The position numbers and the translations under genes were made by a program. Positions 9,981 to 17,377 of a DNA stretch of 64,000 nt are shown here, piece after piece. The notes beneath the pieces are model-generated. The model was given only the letters and a program-made list of their open reading frames with translations. It was not told where the DNA came from and made no database searches. Position 1 is the first letter of the stretch; each line of letters opens with the position of its first letter. The stretch comes from Tyzzerella sp. An114 (GTDB lineage: Bacteria > Bacillota > Clostridia > Lachnospirales > Anaerotignaceae), in assembly GCF_002161055.1 (NCBI RefSeq), contig NZ_NFLT01000005.1:62001-126000 (forward strand). Direction: 5' to 3'.

Positions 9981-10014
9981 AAAAGACTGTGCAATAATAT
10001 GCACAGTCTTTTTT
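9981..10014 (+). terminator. Rho-independent terminator after the histidine kinase gene
   Basis: Inverted repeat AAAAGACTGTGC / GCACAGTCTTTT with an 8-base loop and a T run. It separates the two-component genes from relQ, so relQ needs its own promoter. Confidence 0.85.
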
Positions 10015-10027
10015 AAGTTGATTTAAT
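10011..10027 (+). promoter_or_regulatory. TTTTAAG-type repeat upstream of relQ
   Basis: TTTTAAGTTGATTT at 10011-10024 is identical over 14 bases to the segment at 10716-10729 in front of the VTC operon, and resembles the repeats before the response regulator gene. It overlaps the T run of the preceding terminator. A regulator site is inferred. Confidence 0.35.
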
Positions 10028-10063
10028 GTATAAGATATAAAATTGTTTTGAGGTGATTTTACA

Positions 10064-10678
10064 ATGGAAAATATAACTTTTGAAGATAGAGAATTTTATA
10101 AAGATGAACTTTCAAATTTATTGTTGGCTGAAAAAATTGTATTAAACAGAATAGAAGAACATAGGAAATTAATTTATAAAAAAAATAATGGTATTGATTA
10201 TATAGAGCATTATAAATCAAGGATAAAAAGTGCAAAGAGTATTAAAGATAAATTGAAAAAAAGAAATCTTCCTGTAAATTTAGAGTCTGCTTTAAATATT
10301 CTTAATGATGCTGTGGGTATACGTATTATATGTAAATTTATTGATGATGTTTATAGTGTTTATAAATGGATTGAAAATGATGATTTTTTTACAGTTATAA
10401 ATGTGAAAGATTATATAAAAAATCCTAAATCTAATGGATATAGAAGTTTACACATTATTGTGGCTGTTAATATAAATGATAACAGAAGTATAAATGTTGA
10501 AATACAAATAAGAACAATAGCTCTTGATTGTTGGGCTAGCCTTGAACATCAGATGAAATATAAAAAGAATATTAAAAATCAAAAATTAATAGAAAAAGAA
10601 TTGAAAAGATGTGCTGATGAGATAGCTTCAACAGATTTATCAATGCAAACTTTAAGAGAGGTTATATTGGAAAATTAA
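10064..10678 (+). CDS. relQ: Small alarmone synthetase, RelQ/YjbM type (GTP pyrophosphokinase)
   Basis: A 204-residue single-domain RelA/SpoT synthetase that would transfer pyrophosphate from ATP to GDP or GTP to make (p)ppGpp. Landmarks: the helix with RIKSAKSIKDKLKKR, the NDAVGIRIICKF strand with the metal-binding aspartate, the G-loop region NGYRSLHIIV, and the NVEIQIRTIALDCWASLEHQMKYK catalytic stretch containing the glutamate of E-x-Q-x-R. It lacks HD hydrolase, TGS and ACT domains, so it is a small synthetase rather than bifunctional Rel. Ribosome site GAGGTGA precedes the ATG. Its place between a two-component system and a polyphosphate polymerase operon, with related promoter repeats, is notable because alarmone and polyphosphate metabolism are linked in other bacteria. 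Confidence 0.88.
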   Translation: MENITFEDREFYKDELSNLLLAEKIVLNRIEEHRKLIYKKNNGIDYIEHYKSRIKSAKSIKDKLKKRNLPVNLESALNILNDAVGIRIICKFIDDVYSVYKWIENDDFFTVINVKDYIKNPKSNGYRSLHIIVAVNINDNRSINVEIQIRTIALDCWASLEHQMKYKKNIKNQKLIEKELKRCADEIASTDLSMQTLREVILEN

Positions 10679-10681
10679 AAA

Positions 10682-10732
10682 TTTTAATTATATTTTAATT
10701 GTGTTTTAAATTTGATTTTAAGTTGATTTTAG
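10682..10732 (+). promoter_or_regulatory. Five helically phased TTTTAA repeats upstream of the VTC operon
   Basis: TTTTAA (last copy TTTTAG) begins at 10682, 10693, 10704, 10716 and 10727, giving steps of 11, 11, 12 and 11 bp. All copies therefore lie on one face of the helix, about 50 bp upstream of the VTC start codon. A weak -10 (TAAACT, 10743-10748) follows and no good -35 is seen, as at activator-dependent promoters. The likely reader is an OmpR/PhoB-class regulator; the neighbouring one is the obvious candidate. Confidence 0.5.
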
Positions 10733-10780
10733 GTAAAATTGATAAACTCTTTTTGTAAAAATTAAGAGAGGAGAGTTTAT

Positions 10781-11500
10781 ATGGGGTATAAGAATACATT
10801 TGAAAGATTTGAAATAAAATTTATTTTAAACTTAAACCAATACAATGAAATAAAAAATGTTTTGTATAAATATATGAAGGGGGATGAATACGGAAACAGT
10901 ACAATATGTAATGTATATTATGATACACCGGATAAACTTATAATAAGAAGGTCTTTGGAAAAACCTGTATATAAAGAAAAATTAAGAGTTAGGAGCTATG
11001 GTGTATCAGATAAAAATAATAATGTTTTTGTTGAACTCAAAAAGAAATATAAGGGTATTGTTTATAAGAGACGTACAGAGATGACACTTCAACAGTCAGA
11101 ATTATATCTTGGTGGGGATATAAATTTTGAAAAATCTTCTCAGATAATGAATGAGATTGATTATTTTATAAAGTTTTATAAAAATATAGAACCTTCTATT
11201 TTTATATCTTATGAAAGAGAAGCGTTTTTTGGAAAATATGATGATAGTTTTAGAATAACATTTGATAGGAACATAATATGGAGAGATTATGACATTTCTC
11301 TTGATAAAGGTGTTTATGGAAACAAACTTATTGATGAAAATACTGTGCTTATGGAGGTTAAAACATCAGAGGGAATACCTCTTTGGTTATTAAAAATACT
11401 AAGTAGAAACCATATATATAAAACATCTTTTTCAAAGTATGGAAATGCTTATAAATATATTATTAATAATAATTTAAAAGGGGGAACAAAGATTGCTTGA
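10781..11500 (+). CDS. VTC-domain polyphosphate polymerase
   Basis: A 239-residue protein with the VTC/triphosphate-tunnel fold used in yeast Vtc4 to make polyphosphate from ATP. Features seen: N-terminal ERFEIKFIL, the STICNVYYDTPDKLIIRRSLEKP region, basic tunnel strands EKLRVRSYG and VFVELKKKYKGIVYKRR, and the late acidic strand TVLMEVKTSEGIPLW that carries the metal-binding glutamate. The alternation of charged residues on beta strands fits the tunnel. Ribosome site AGAGAGGAGAG precedes the ATG. The end overlaps the DUF4956 gene by 8 bases, so the two are translationally coupled, an arrangement common in Firmicutes and Actinobacteria. Polymerase activity is known for some bacterial VTC proteins and is inferred here. 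Confidence 0.82.
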   Translation: MGYKNTFERFEIKFILNLNQYNEIKNVLYKYMKGDEYGNSTICNVYYDTPDKLIIRRSLEKPVYKEKLRVRSYGVSDKNNNVFVELKKKYKGIVYKRRTEMTLQQSELYLGGDINFEKSSQIMNEIDYFIKFYKNIEPSIFISYEREAFFGKYDDSFRITFDRNIIWRDYDISLDKGVYGNKLIDENTVLMEVKTSEGIPLWLLKILSRNHIYKTSFSKYGNAYKYIINNNLKGGTKIA

Positions 11501-12188
11501 CACAATTTTTAATGGGGTATTTGATACAACCTTACAAGTAAATGTATCTATTGATAAATTTATGATTTGTATTATTTCATCAGTTATATGTGGTATTGTA
11601 ACAGCTTTTGCATATACAAGAAAAGGAAGATATACATCAGGTTTTGTTGCAACTCTCGCATCATTACCACCTGTCGTATGTGTTGTTATAATGGCTGTAA
11701 ATGGTAATATAGGTGCTGGAGTTGCTGTTGCTGGAGCTTTTAGTCTTGTAAGATTTCGTTCTGTTCCGGGAACTGCAAAGGAGATATGTGCTATATTTGT
11801 GGCAATGGGAACAGGTCTTGTTTCAGGAATGGGATATATTGCATATGCTATTTTATTTTCGGTTTTGATGGGAATACTTACAGTAATATATTCAAATATG
11901 GATTTTGGTGCGGAAAAATCAAAGAAACGTGAAAAAACAATGTCTATAACAATTCCTGAAGATTTGGATTATACAAGTATATTTGATGATATATTTGCAA
12001 CATATACAAAAAAATATGAGCTTGTAAATGTGAAAACGACAAATATGGGAAGTCTTTTTAAATTGACATACAATATTATACTTAACAATGAAGATTGTGA
12101 GAAAAAACTTATAGATGCAGTTCGTGTTAGAAATGGAAATCTTGAGATAGTTTCATCATACAGAGATATGGGAACATATGAGTTATAG
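11493..12188 (+). CDS. DUF4956 membrane protein
   Basis: A 231-residue protein with about four membrane helices (roughly 22-42, 50-72, 75-95 and 105-135) containing the conserved core SLVRFRSVPGTAKEICAIF, followed by a soluble C-terminal domain of about 90 residues. This is the DUF4956 family, nearly always encoded beside a VTC-domain protein. Start is TTG at 11493: the AAAAGGGGG ribosome site ends 8 bases upstream and the frame overlaps the end of the VTC gene. The function is unknown; genomic linkage suggests that it handles the polyphosphate product or passes a signal at the membrane, which is inference. Confidence 0.8.
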   Translation: MLDTIFNGVFDTTLQVNVSIDKFMICIISSVICGIVTAFAYTRKGRYTSGFVATLASLPPVVCVVIMAVNGNIGAGVAVAGAFSLVRFRSVPGTAKEICAIFVAMGTGLVSGMGYIAYAILFSVLMGILTVIYSNMDFGAEKSKKREKTMSITIPEDLDYTSIFDDIFATYTKKYELVNVKTTNMGSLFKLTYNIILNNEDCEKKLIDAVRVRNGNLEIVSSYRDMGTYEL

Positions 12189-12200
12189 GAGGAATTTTTT

Positions 12201-14099
12201 ATGAAGAGAAAGCTACTTACATCTGTAATGATTATCACTTTTTTGATATCATTATTTACAGGTTGTAATGGTAATACAAATAGTAATTCGGAACAAAATA
12301 ATAGTAATCAGGTTGAAACTTTGGAAAGTGAAAATGCAGGTATACTTGATACATCAAATATGTTTACAGATGAAGATATGAACATATCATATGATGAAAG
12401 TACAGCTTTAAAAATAAATCTTTCTGATATAAATTCTATTGAAATAGGAAATGGAGTTTCTGTTGAAAATGGAGTTGTTACAATTTCATCAGGTGGTACA
12501 TATATATTAAGTGGAAGTTTATCAGAAGGACAGTTAGTTGTTGATATAACAAATAAAGATGATGTTAAAATTGTTTTGGATAATGTTGATATAACAAGTA
12601 GTTCATCTGCACCTTTATATATAAAAGAGGCTGGAAACGTTTATGTTACAATGTCTGAAAATTCAGTCAACACTCTTTCAAATACAGGAGAATTTTTAAG
12701 TGACGGAGAAAATAACATTGATGGTGTTGTATTTTCAAAATCAGATATAACATTTAACGGAAATGGTATATTAAATATAAATACAAATACAGAATATGGT
12801 CATGGCATTGTGTCAAAGGATAGTGTTATATTTACTAGCGGAACATATAATATAAATTCCTCAGGTCATGGAATTTCAGGAAAAGATGATGTAAGAATTG
12901 CTTATGGTGATTTTGTTATAAATTCAGGTAAAGACGGAATACACAGTGAAAATTCAGATGACGCTTCAAAAGGTTATGTTTATATTGTTGATGGAACATA
13001 TAATATAAATTCTGGATATGATGGAATAGATGGTGTATATACTGTACAGATAAATTCAGGTGAATTTAATATTGTATCTGGTGGAGGAAGCGAAAACACA
13101 GAAATTACTTACAGTGAAAGTGGAGATACGGCCAGTACAAAAGGTATAAAATCTGACGAAGATATGTTTATAAATAATGGTAAATATAATATTAATTCCT
13201 ATGATGATGCAATACATTCAAATGGAAATATATTTATAAATAACGGAACATTTAGCATAATGACAGGTGATGACGGTATTCATTCAGATTTAGAAGTTAC
13301 TGTGAATGGTGGAGATATAAATATATCAAAATCATATGAAGGAATAGAAGGTCAAACAGTAAATATAGAAAATGGAAATATTTATATTATGTCTGATGAT
13401 GACGGTATAAATTCAGCCGGCGGAAATGATTCATCAGGAATTGCTGATAGACAAGGAAGAATGAAAGATAGTTTTGCTGTAAATGAAAATTGCAATATAA
13501 ATATAAAGGGCGGAAATATAACAATAAATGCTGAAGGTGACGGCATAGACTCCAATGGAAATCTTTATATTACAGGTGGAGAAACATATATTTATGCTTC
13601 TGAAAGAGGAGGAAATGGAGCTTTAGACTATAATGGAGAGGGCACAATCACAGGAGGAATTGTTGCTGCTTCTGGTATAAGTGGAATGATGCAGAATTTT
13701 GGTGAAAATTCAACTCAAGGCTCTATACTTTTATCTTCACAAAGTATGCAAAGTGGAGTTGTCTCTGTTACAGACAGTAATGGAAATAGTATTATAGAGT
13801 TTCAACCAGAAAAACAATATAATAGTATTGTTGTAAGCACTCCGGATATTATTGACGGTGGAACATATAATATAAATATGGGAACAGAAAATACAAGTGT
13901 TACAATGAGTGGTCTTATATATGGAAGTGGTGAAAATATGGGAGGTCATGGCGGTAGAGGTATGAGCCCTAACGGACAAATTCCAGAAAAAACAAATGGA
14001 GAGAGACCGGAAGGAGAGCCTAAAGAATTTAATGGAGAAGAACCAAAAGAGCCTCCACAGATGAGAGATAATGCTAATGCAAATGATACACAACAATAA
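12201..14099 (+). CDS. DUF4353 (carbohydrate-binding-like) repeat lipoprotein
   Basis: A 632-residue exported lipoprotein. The signal peptide ends in lipobox LFTGC with cysteine 22. The body is made of short parallel-beta-helix-like repeats centred on (D/Y)DGI(H/D/N)S-x-G, for example KDGIHSENSDD, YDGIDGVY, DDAIHSNGNIF, DDGIHSDLEV, DDGINSAGGN and GDGIDSNGNLY, typical of DUF4353. The last 60 residues are a Gly/Pro/Glu-rich tail with MGGHGGRGMSPNG and repeated GE(R/E)P motifs. It lies 12 bases after the DUF4956 gene with a good ribosome site (AGGAGG). Such proteins usually accompany VTC, DUF4956 and a CotH kinase; no CotH gene is present here. A cell-surface or spore-surface structural role is possible but not shown. 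Confidence 0.78.
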   Translation: MKRKLLTSVMIITFLISLFTGCNGNTNSNSEQNNSNQVETLESENAGILDTSNMFTDEDMNISYDESTALKINLSDINSIEIGNGVSVENGVVTISSGGTYILSGSLSEGQLVVDITNKDDVKIVLDNVDITSSSSAPLYIKEAGNVYVTMSENSVNTLSNTGEFLSDGENNIDGVVFSKSDITFNGNGILNINTNTEYGHGIVSKDSVIFTSGTYNINSSGHGISGKDDVRIAYGDFVINSGKDGIHSENSDDASKGYVYIVDGTYNINSGYDGIDGVYTVQINSGEFNIVSGGGSENTEITYSESGDTASTKGIKSDEDMFINNGKYNINSYDDAIHSNGNIFINNGTFSIMTGDDGIHSDLEVTVNGGDINISKSYEGIEGQTVNIENGNIYIMSDDDGINSAGGNDSSGIADRQGRMKDSFAVNENCNINIKGGNITINAEGDGIDSNGNLYITGGETYIYASERGGNGALDYNGEGTITGGIVAASGISGMMQNFGENSTQGSILLSSQSMQSGVVSVTDSNGNSIIEFQPEKQYNSIVVSTPDIIDGGTYNINMGTENTSVTMSGLIYGSGENMGGHGGRGMSPNGQIPEKTNGERPEGEPKEFNGEEPKEPPQMRDNANANDTQQ

Positions 14100-14170
14100 A
14101 TTTAATATTTCGGTTTAACATAATATTTTAAAAAACATACTATATTATAAAAATATATATTGGTGATACT

Positions 14171-14533
14171 ATGAAAGATACTGCTCTTAGGCTTTATAGT
14201 GAAGGTTATAGTTGTTCATTATGTATTTTTAAGGCGGCAGAAATTAAATACAATGTAAAAGTATCTGATGATTTTGAAAAAGGTATAAATCTTATAAATA
14301 ATGGTTTTGGATTTTGTGGTATGTGTGGCGTTGTAATATCTGCTGTAATAGTTTTGGGAATGATACTTGATGAATATGAATGTAGAGAATGTAGAGCGAA
14401 ATTTTTTGATATGTTTTTTGAAAAATATAAATATACCGACTGTGGAAGACTTTCGGAAGGTAGAAATGATTGTTGCCACATTATAGAATTTGTGTGTGAC
14501 ATATTAGAAAATATCATAAGTGAGTATAAATGA
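14171..14533 (+). CDS. Cysteine-rich C_GCAxxG_C_C-like redox protein
   Basis: A 120-residue protein with ten cysteines (15, 18, 49, 52, 71, 74, 91, 101, 102 and 109). The pattern GYSCSLCIFKA, then GFGFCGMCGVVISAVIVLGMI, then a late DCGRL and DCCHIIEFVCDIL resembles the C_GCAxxG_C_C family, putative redox or metal-cluster proteins of anaerobes. The usual GCA triplet is replaced by SLC. A GGTG ribosome site lies 7 bases before the ATG. A strong terminator follows, so it is likely a one-gene unit or the tail of the preceding operon. The function is unknown; the CxxC pairs suggest thiol or metal chemistry. Confidence 0.6.
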   Translation: MKDTALRLYSEGYSCSLCIFKAAEIKYNVKVSDDFEKGINLINNGFGFCGMCGVVISAVIVLGMILDEYECRECRAKFFDMFFEKYKYTDCGRLSEGRNDCCHIIEFVCDILENIISEYK

Positions 14534-14577
14534 AAACCATAAGGGTATTGTCAAAAAAATACCCTTATGGTTTTATA
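14534..14577 (+). terminator. Rho-independent terminator
   Basis: Long inverted repeat AAAACCATAAGGGTATT / AATACCCTTATGGTTTT with an 8-base loop and a following T-rich stretch. It ends the cysteine-rich protein gene. Confidence 0.85.
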
Positions 14578-14740
14578 TATAATGCATAATTATGCTAAAT
14601 ATATAATAAAAAATATGGAGCTAAACGAAATAGTTGTTAAATTGTACAAATTTTTATACAAAAACAACTTTTTTGGCTATTTTGTATAATTTTTTGAAGG
14701 TAATATACTATGATTTTACATAATGACTATAAATAAAGTG
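14578..14740. other. AT-rich intergenic stretch upstream of cggR
   Basis: Non-coding sequence between the upstream terminator and the cggR promoter. It contains AT-rich partial palindromes (for example TTGTTAAATTGTACAA at 14634-14649) and a second possible promoter near 14680-14706 (TTGTAT, 16 bp, TATACT). I see no gene and no convincing conserved RNA. Confidence 0.4.
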
Positions 14741-14769
14741 TTGAATTTTTTGGAAGACAGTAGTATACT
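14741..14769 (+). promoter_or_regulatory. cggR promoter
   Basis: TTGAAT (14741-14746), 17 bp spacer, TATACT (14764-14769): a good vegetative sigma promoter. Transcription would begin near 14776, leaving a 5' leader of about 100 bases that holds a dyad and the CggR operator. Confidence 0.7.
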
Positions 14770-14777
14770 AACCATAG

Positions 14778-14804
14778 ACTTACTTAAGGGTGATTTAAGT
14801 AAGT
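14778..14804 (+). promoter_or_regulatory. Perfect dyad in the cggR leader
   Basis: ACTTACTTAA (14778-14787) and TTAAGTAAGT (14795-14804) form a perfect 10-bp inverted repeat with a 7-base loop, placed just after the predicted start of transcription and followed by ATTATTTTT. It could be a 5' stabilising hairpin, a weak attenuator or a second operator. Confidence 0.45.
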
Positions 14805-14822
14805 ATTATTTTTAAAGCACGT

Positions 14823-14857
14823 GGGACATAAAATATACAATAGGGACATATTATGTC
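14823..14857 (+). promoter_or_regulatory. CggR operator
   Basis: The Bacillus subtilis CggR site is two copies of CGGGAC-N6-TGTC separated by four bases. Here GGGAC-N6-TATA (14823-14837) is followed by N4 and then AGGGAC-N6-TGTC (14842-14857), with exactly the same spacing throughout and a perfect second copy. It lies between the promoter and the start codon, where bound repressor would block elongation. Release by fructose-1,6-bisphosphate is known for Bacillus CggR and inferred here. Confidence 0.8.
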
Positions 14858-14874
14858 CCGACAGGGGTGAGTTT

Positions 14875-15906
14875 ATGGAAAATATAGTGTTTATGATAGA
14901 AAAATTAATACCTGACCAAATGGAAGTATTTGCAAGAAGATATAAGGTATTAAAAACAATAAACATTTTCCAGCCTGTTGGAAGAAGAACAATAGCCTCA
15001 TATCTTGATATCACAGAGCGAACGGTTAGAGGTGATATTGAGAAACTTGCCGAAAAAGGCCTTGTTACTGTTTCAAAGGTGGGTATAAACATCACTGAAA
15101 GCGGGATAGAAATTATTAATGGACTGGAGGATACGGTAAAAGAATATAACGGTCTTTCGGTTCTTGAGAAAAAAGTTGAAAATATTTTGGGGATTAAAAA
15201 GGTTCATATAGTGCAAGGTAATTACGATGAAAATCCAGGGGTAAAGATTGAAATCGGAAGAGTTGCCGGAAAAGTGCTTATGACAGTCGTAAATGAGGAA
15301 AGCATAATTGCTGTTACCGGGGGAACAACAGTTGCTGCTATTGTTGATGGTATAAGTGAATATGCTACAAAGAAAGCAGGAATGGTGGTGCCTGCTAGAG
15401 GTAGTGTTGGAAGAATAATAGAGCTTCAGAGCGATACTCTTGCTGCAAGACTTGCCGAAAAACTTTCAGCAGGGTACAGACTTTTGAATATCCCCGACAC
15501 TATGAGTTCACGGGCTTTAAATGAGGTAATGAATGAGCCTTCTATAAAAAAGACAATGTCAAGTATGAACAAAGCGGATATATTAGTTTTCGGGCTTGGG
15601 GAAGCCTTGGAAATGGCTAAAAAGAGAAGGGTATCCGATGATGTTTATGAAAAACTTGCTGAGAAAAAAGCTGTTGCCGAGGCTTTTGGATATTATTTTA
15701 ACGGACAAGGGGATGTTGTCTATGAATCAAATTCTGCTGGTTTAAGTTTTGATGACCTTTGCAGAATACCATTTATACTTGCAGCAGCAGGTGGAAAAAA
15801 GAAGGCACAAGGAATAGTGGCAGTCTGTAAAAACCTTCCAGATATGACAATAGTCATTGACGAAGGTGCTGCAAAAGGTATTTTAGAACTTAAAGAAATA
15901 AAGTAA
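14875..15906 (+). CDS. cggR: Central glycolytic genes regulator CggR
   Basis: A 343-residue SorC/DeoR-type repressor. An N-terminal winged helix (about 20-75) includes GRRTIASYLDITERTVRGDIEKLAEKGLV; the rest is the sugar-phosphate-binding domain, with ITVTGGTT-like and VVPARGSVGR motifs and an effector pocket. In Bacillus it represses the gapA-pgk-tpiA-pgm-eno operon and is released by fructose-1,6-bisphosphate. I start it at ATG 14875 because CAGGGGTGA lies 5 bases upstream and the protein then begins like other CggR proteins; an upstream GTG (14821) would sit in the operator itself. It is followed not by gap but by a 225-bp gap and pgk. Confidence 0.9.
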   Translation: MENIVFMIEKLIPDQMEVFARRYKVLKTINIFQPVGRRTIASYLDITERTVRGDIEKLAEKGLVTVSKVGINITESGIEIINGLEDTVKEYNGLSVLEKKVENILGIKKVHIVQGNYDENPGVKIEIGRVAGKVLMTVVNEESIIAVTGGTTVAAIVDGISEYATKKAGMVVPARGSVGRIIELQSDTLAARLAEKLSAGYRLLNIPDTMSSRALNEVMNEPSIKKTMSSMNKADILVFGLGEALEMAKKRRVSDDVYEKLAEKKAVAEAFGYYFNGQGDVVYESNSAGLSFDDLCRIPFILAAAGGKKKAQGIVAVCKNLPDMTIVIDEGAAKGILELKEIK

Positions 15907-15912
15907 CAATTA

Positions 15913-15941
15913 TTGCTGATTTTGGTTGCTTATGCTAAAAT
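15913..15941 (+). promoter_or_regulatory. Extended -10 promoter for pgk-tpiA
   Basis: TTGCTG (15913-15918), 17 bp spacer, TAAAAT (15936-15941), with TG one base before the -10. It starts immediately after the cggR stop. The predicted start near 15948 gives a leader of about 180 bases before pgk. Confidence 0.5.
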
Positions 15942-15947
15942 ACTATT

Positions 15948-16131
15948 AGGCTGTGTACTGTTAAAACACATTTTTATGACAGCTCGGATAGACACAGTAT
16001 TATAATTAAACTTGCGGAGAAGGTATTTTATTTATTTTTCGCAGTAAAATAATATTAGGAACTCCTTGTACAAGCTGTTCCAAAAATGAATTTTAATAAT
16101 TCATAATTTTATTTAACCGGAGGGAGAAAAC
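15948..16131 (+). other. Structured leader between cggR and pgk
   Basis: The 5' leader of pgk contains three candidate hairpins: CTGTGT-A-CTGT (15951-15961) pairing with ACAG (15979-15982) and ACACAG (15992-15997); ACTTGCG near 16011 pairing with CGCAGT near 16039; and GGAAC / GTTCC around 16051-16081 enclosing TTGTACAA. It matches no RNA family I recognise. No gap gene or remnant of one is present. Confidence 0.4.
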
Positions 16132-17328
16132 ATGTTAAACAAAAAATCAGTAGACGACTTAAATGTAAAAGGTAAAAAGGTACTCGTAAGATGTGACTTC
16201 AATGTTCCAATCATCGATGGAAAAATTACAGATGAGAACAGAATCGTTGCTGCTCTTCCTACAATCAAAAAACTTATAGCTGACGGCGGAAAAGTTATTT
16301 TATGCTCACACATGGGTAAACCAAAGGGAGAACCAAAACCAGAGCTTTCACTTGCACCTGTTGCTGTAAGATTATCAGAAAAACTTGGTGTTAATGTTGT
16401 TTTTGCTAAAGATGACAACGTTGTAGGCGAAAATGCTAAAAAAGCTGTTGCTGAAATGAAAGACGGAGATGTTGTTCTTCTTGAAAACACACGTTATAGA
16501 AAAGAAGAAACAAAGAACGAAGAAAACTTCAGCAAAGAACTTGCTAGCCTTGCAGATGTATATGTAAACGATGCTTTCGGTTCAAGCCACAGAGCTCATT
16601 GTTCAACTGTTGGTGTTACAAACTATGTAAGTGAATCAGCTGTTGGATACCTTATGGATAAAGAAATCGCTTTCCTTGGAAACGCTGTTGAAAATCCAGT
16701 AAGACCATTTGTTGCTATACTTGGTGGTGCTAAAGTTTCTGATAAAATCAATGTAATTAACAACCTTCTTGATAAAGTTGATACACTTATCATCGGTGGT
16801 GGTATGGCTTACACATTCGCTGTTGCACAGGGTGGTAAAGTTGGTAAATCACTTCTTGAGCTTGACAAAGTTGACTATGCTAAAGAAATGATGAAAAAAG
16901 CAGAAGAGAAAGGTGTTAAATTACTCCTTCCAATAGATACAGTTATTTCTCAGGAATTTAAAAACGATGCAGAAACAAAAGTTGTTCCTACACTTGAAAT
17001 CCCAGATGATTGGGAAGGTCTTGACATTGGACCAGAAACAAGAAAACTTTATGCTGATGCATTAAAAGGTGCTAAAACAGTTATCTGGAACGGACCTATG
17101 GGTGTATTCGAAATGCCTACATTTGCAAAAGGTACAATAGCTGTTGCTGAAGCTATGGCTAACCTTGAAGGTGCTACAACAATCATCGGTGGTGGTGACT
17201 CTGCTGCTGCTGTTAACCAGCTTGGATTTGGTGATAAGATGAGCCATATCTCAACAGGTGGCGGTGCTTCTCTTGAATTCCTTGAAGGAAAAGAATTACC
17301 AGGTGTTGCAGCTGTTAATGACAAATAA
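16132..17328 (+). CDS. pgk: Phosphoglycerate kinase
   Basis: A 398-residue cytosolic kinase that transfers phosphate between 1,3-bisphosphoglycerate and ADP, the first ATP-yielding step of glycolysis. The N-terminal substrate domain shows [13 protein letters not shown] and [11 protein letters not shown]-like stretches and the [11 protein letters not shown] loop; the nucleotide domain shows [30 protein letters not shown] and [15 protein letters not shown]. Length is standard. Ribosome site GGAGGGAG is strong, and codon use (many AAC, ATC, GGT) is that of a highly expressed gene. It is followed after 49 bases by tpiA, with which it is likely cotranscribed. Confidence 0.97.
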   Translation: MLNKKSVDDLNVKGKKVLVRCDFNVPIIDGKITDENRIVAALPTIKKLIADGGKVILCSHMGKPKGEPKPELSLAPVAVRLSEKLGVNVVFAKDDNVVGENAKKAVAEMKDGDVVLLENTRYRKEETKNEENFSKELASLADVYVNDAFGSSHRAHCSTVGVTNYVSESAVGYLMDKEIAFLGNAVENPVRPFVAILGGAKVSDKINVINNLLDKVDTLIIGGGMAYTFAVAQGGKVGKSLLELDKVDYAKEMMKKAEEKGVKLLLPIDTVISQEFKNDAETKVVPTLEIPDDWEGLDIGPETRKLYADALKGAKTVIWNGPMGVFEMPTFAKGTIAVAEAMANLEGATTIIGGGDSAAAVNQLGFGDKMSHISTGGGASLEFLEGKELPGVAAVNDK

Positions 17329-17377
17329 TTAAAATAATACTTATATAATCACCATTTTGAAAGGAAGAGAAAGTCTT

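Noticed and set aside
12201-14099. Pectate lyase or other glycan enzyme because of beta-helix-like repeats
   Set aside because: No catalytic motif is visible; the DGI(H/D)S repeats and gene neighbours fit DUF4353.
14634-14649. Rex-type redox operator TTGTTAAATTGTACAA before cggR
   Set aside because: The halves do not match at the required 18-bp spacing and symmetry is poor in a very AT-rich stretch.
14821-14874. GTG at 14821 as the cggR start
   Set aside because: It would place the operator inside the coding region and has no ribosome site; ATG 14875 has one and gives the family-like N-terminus.
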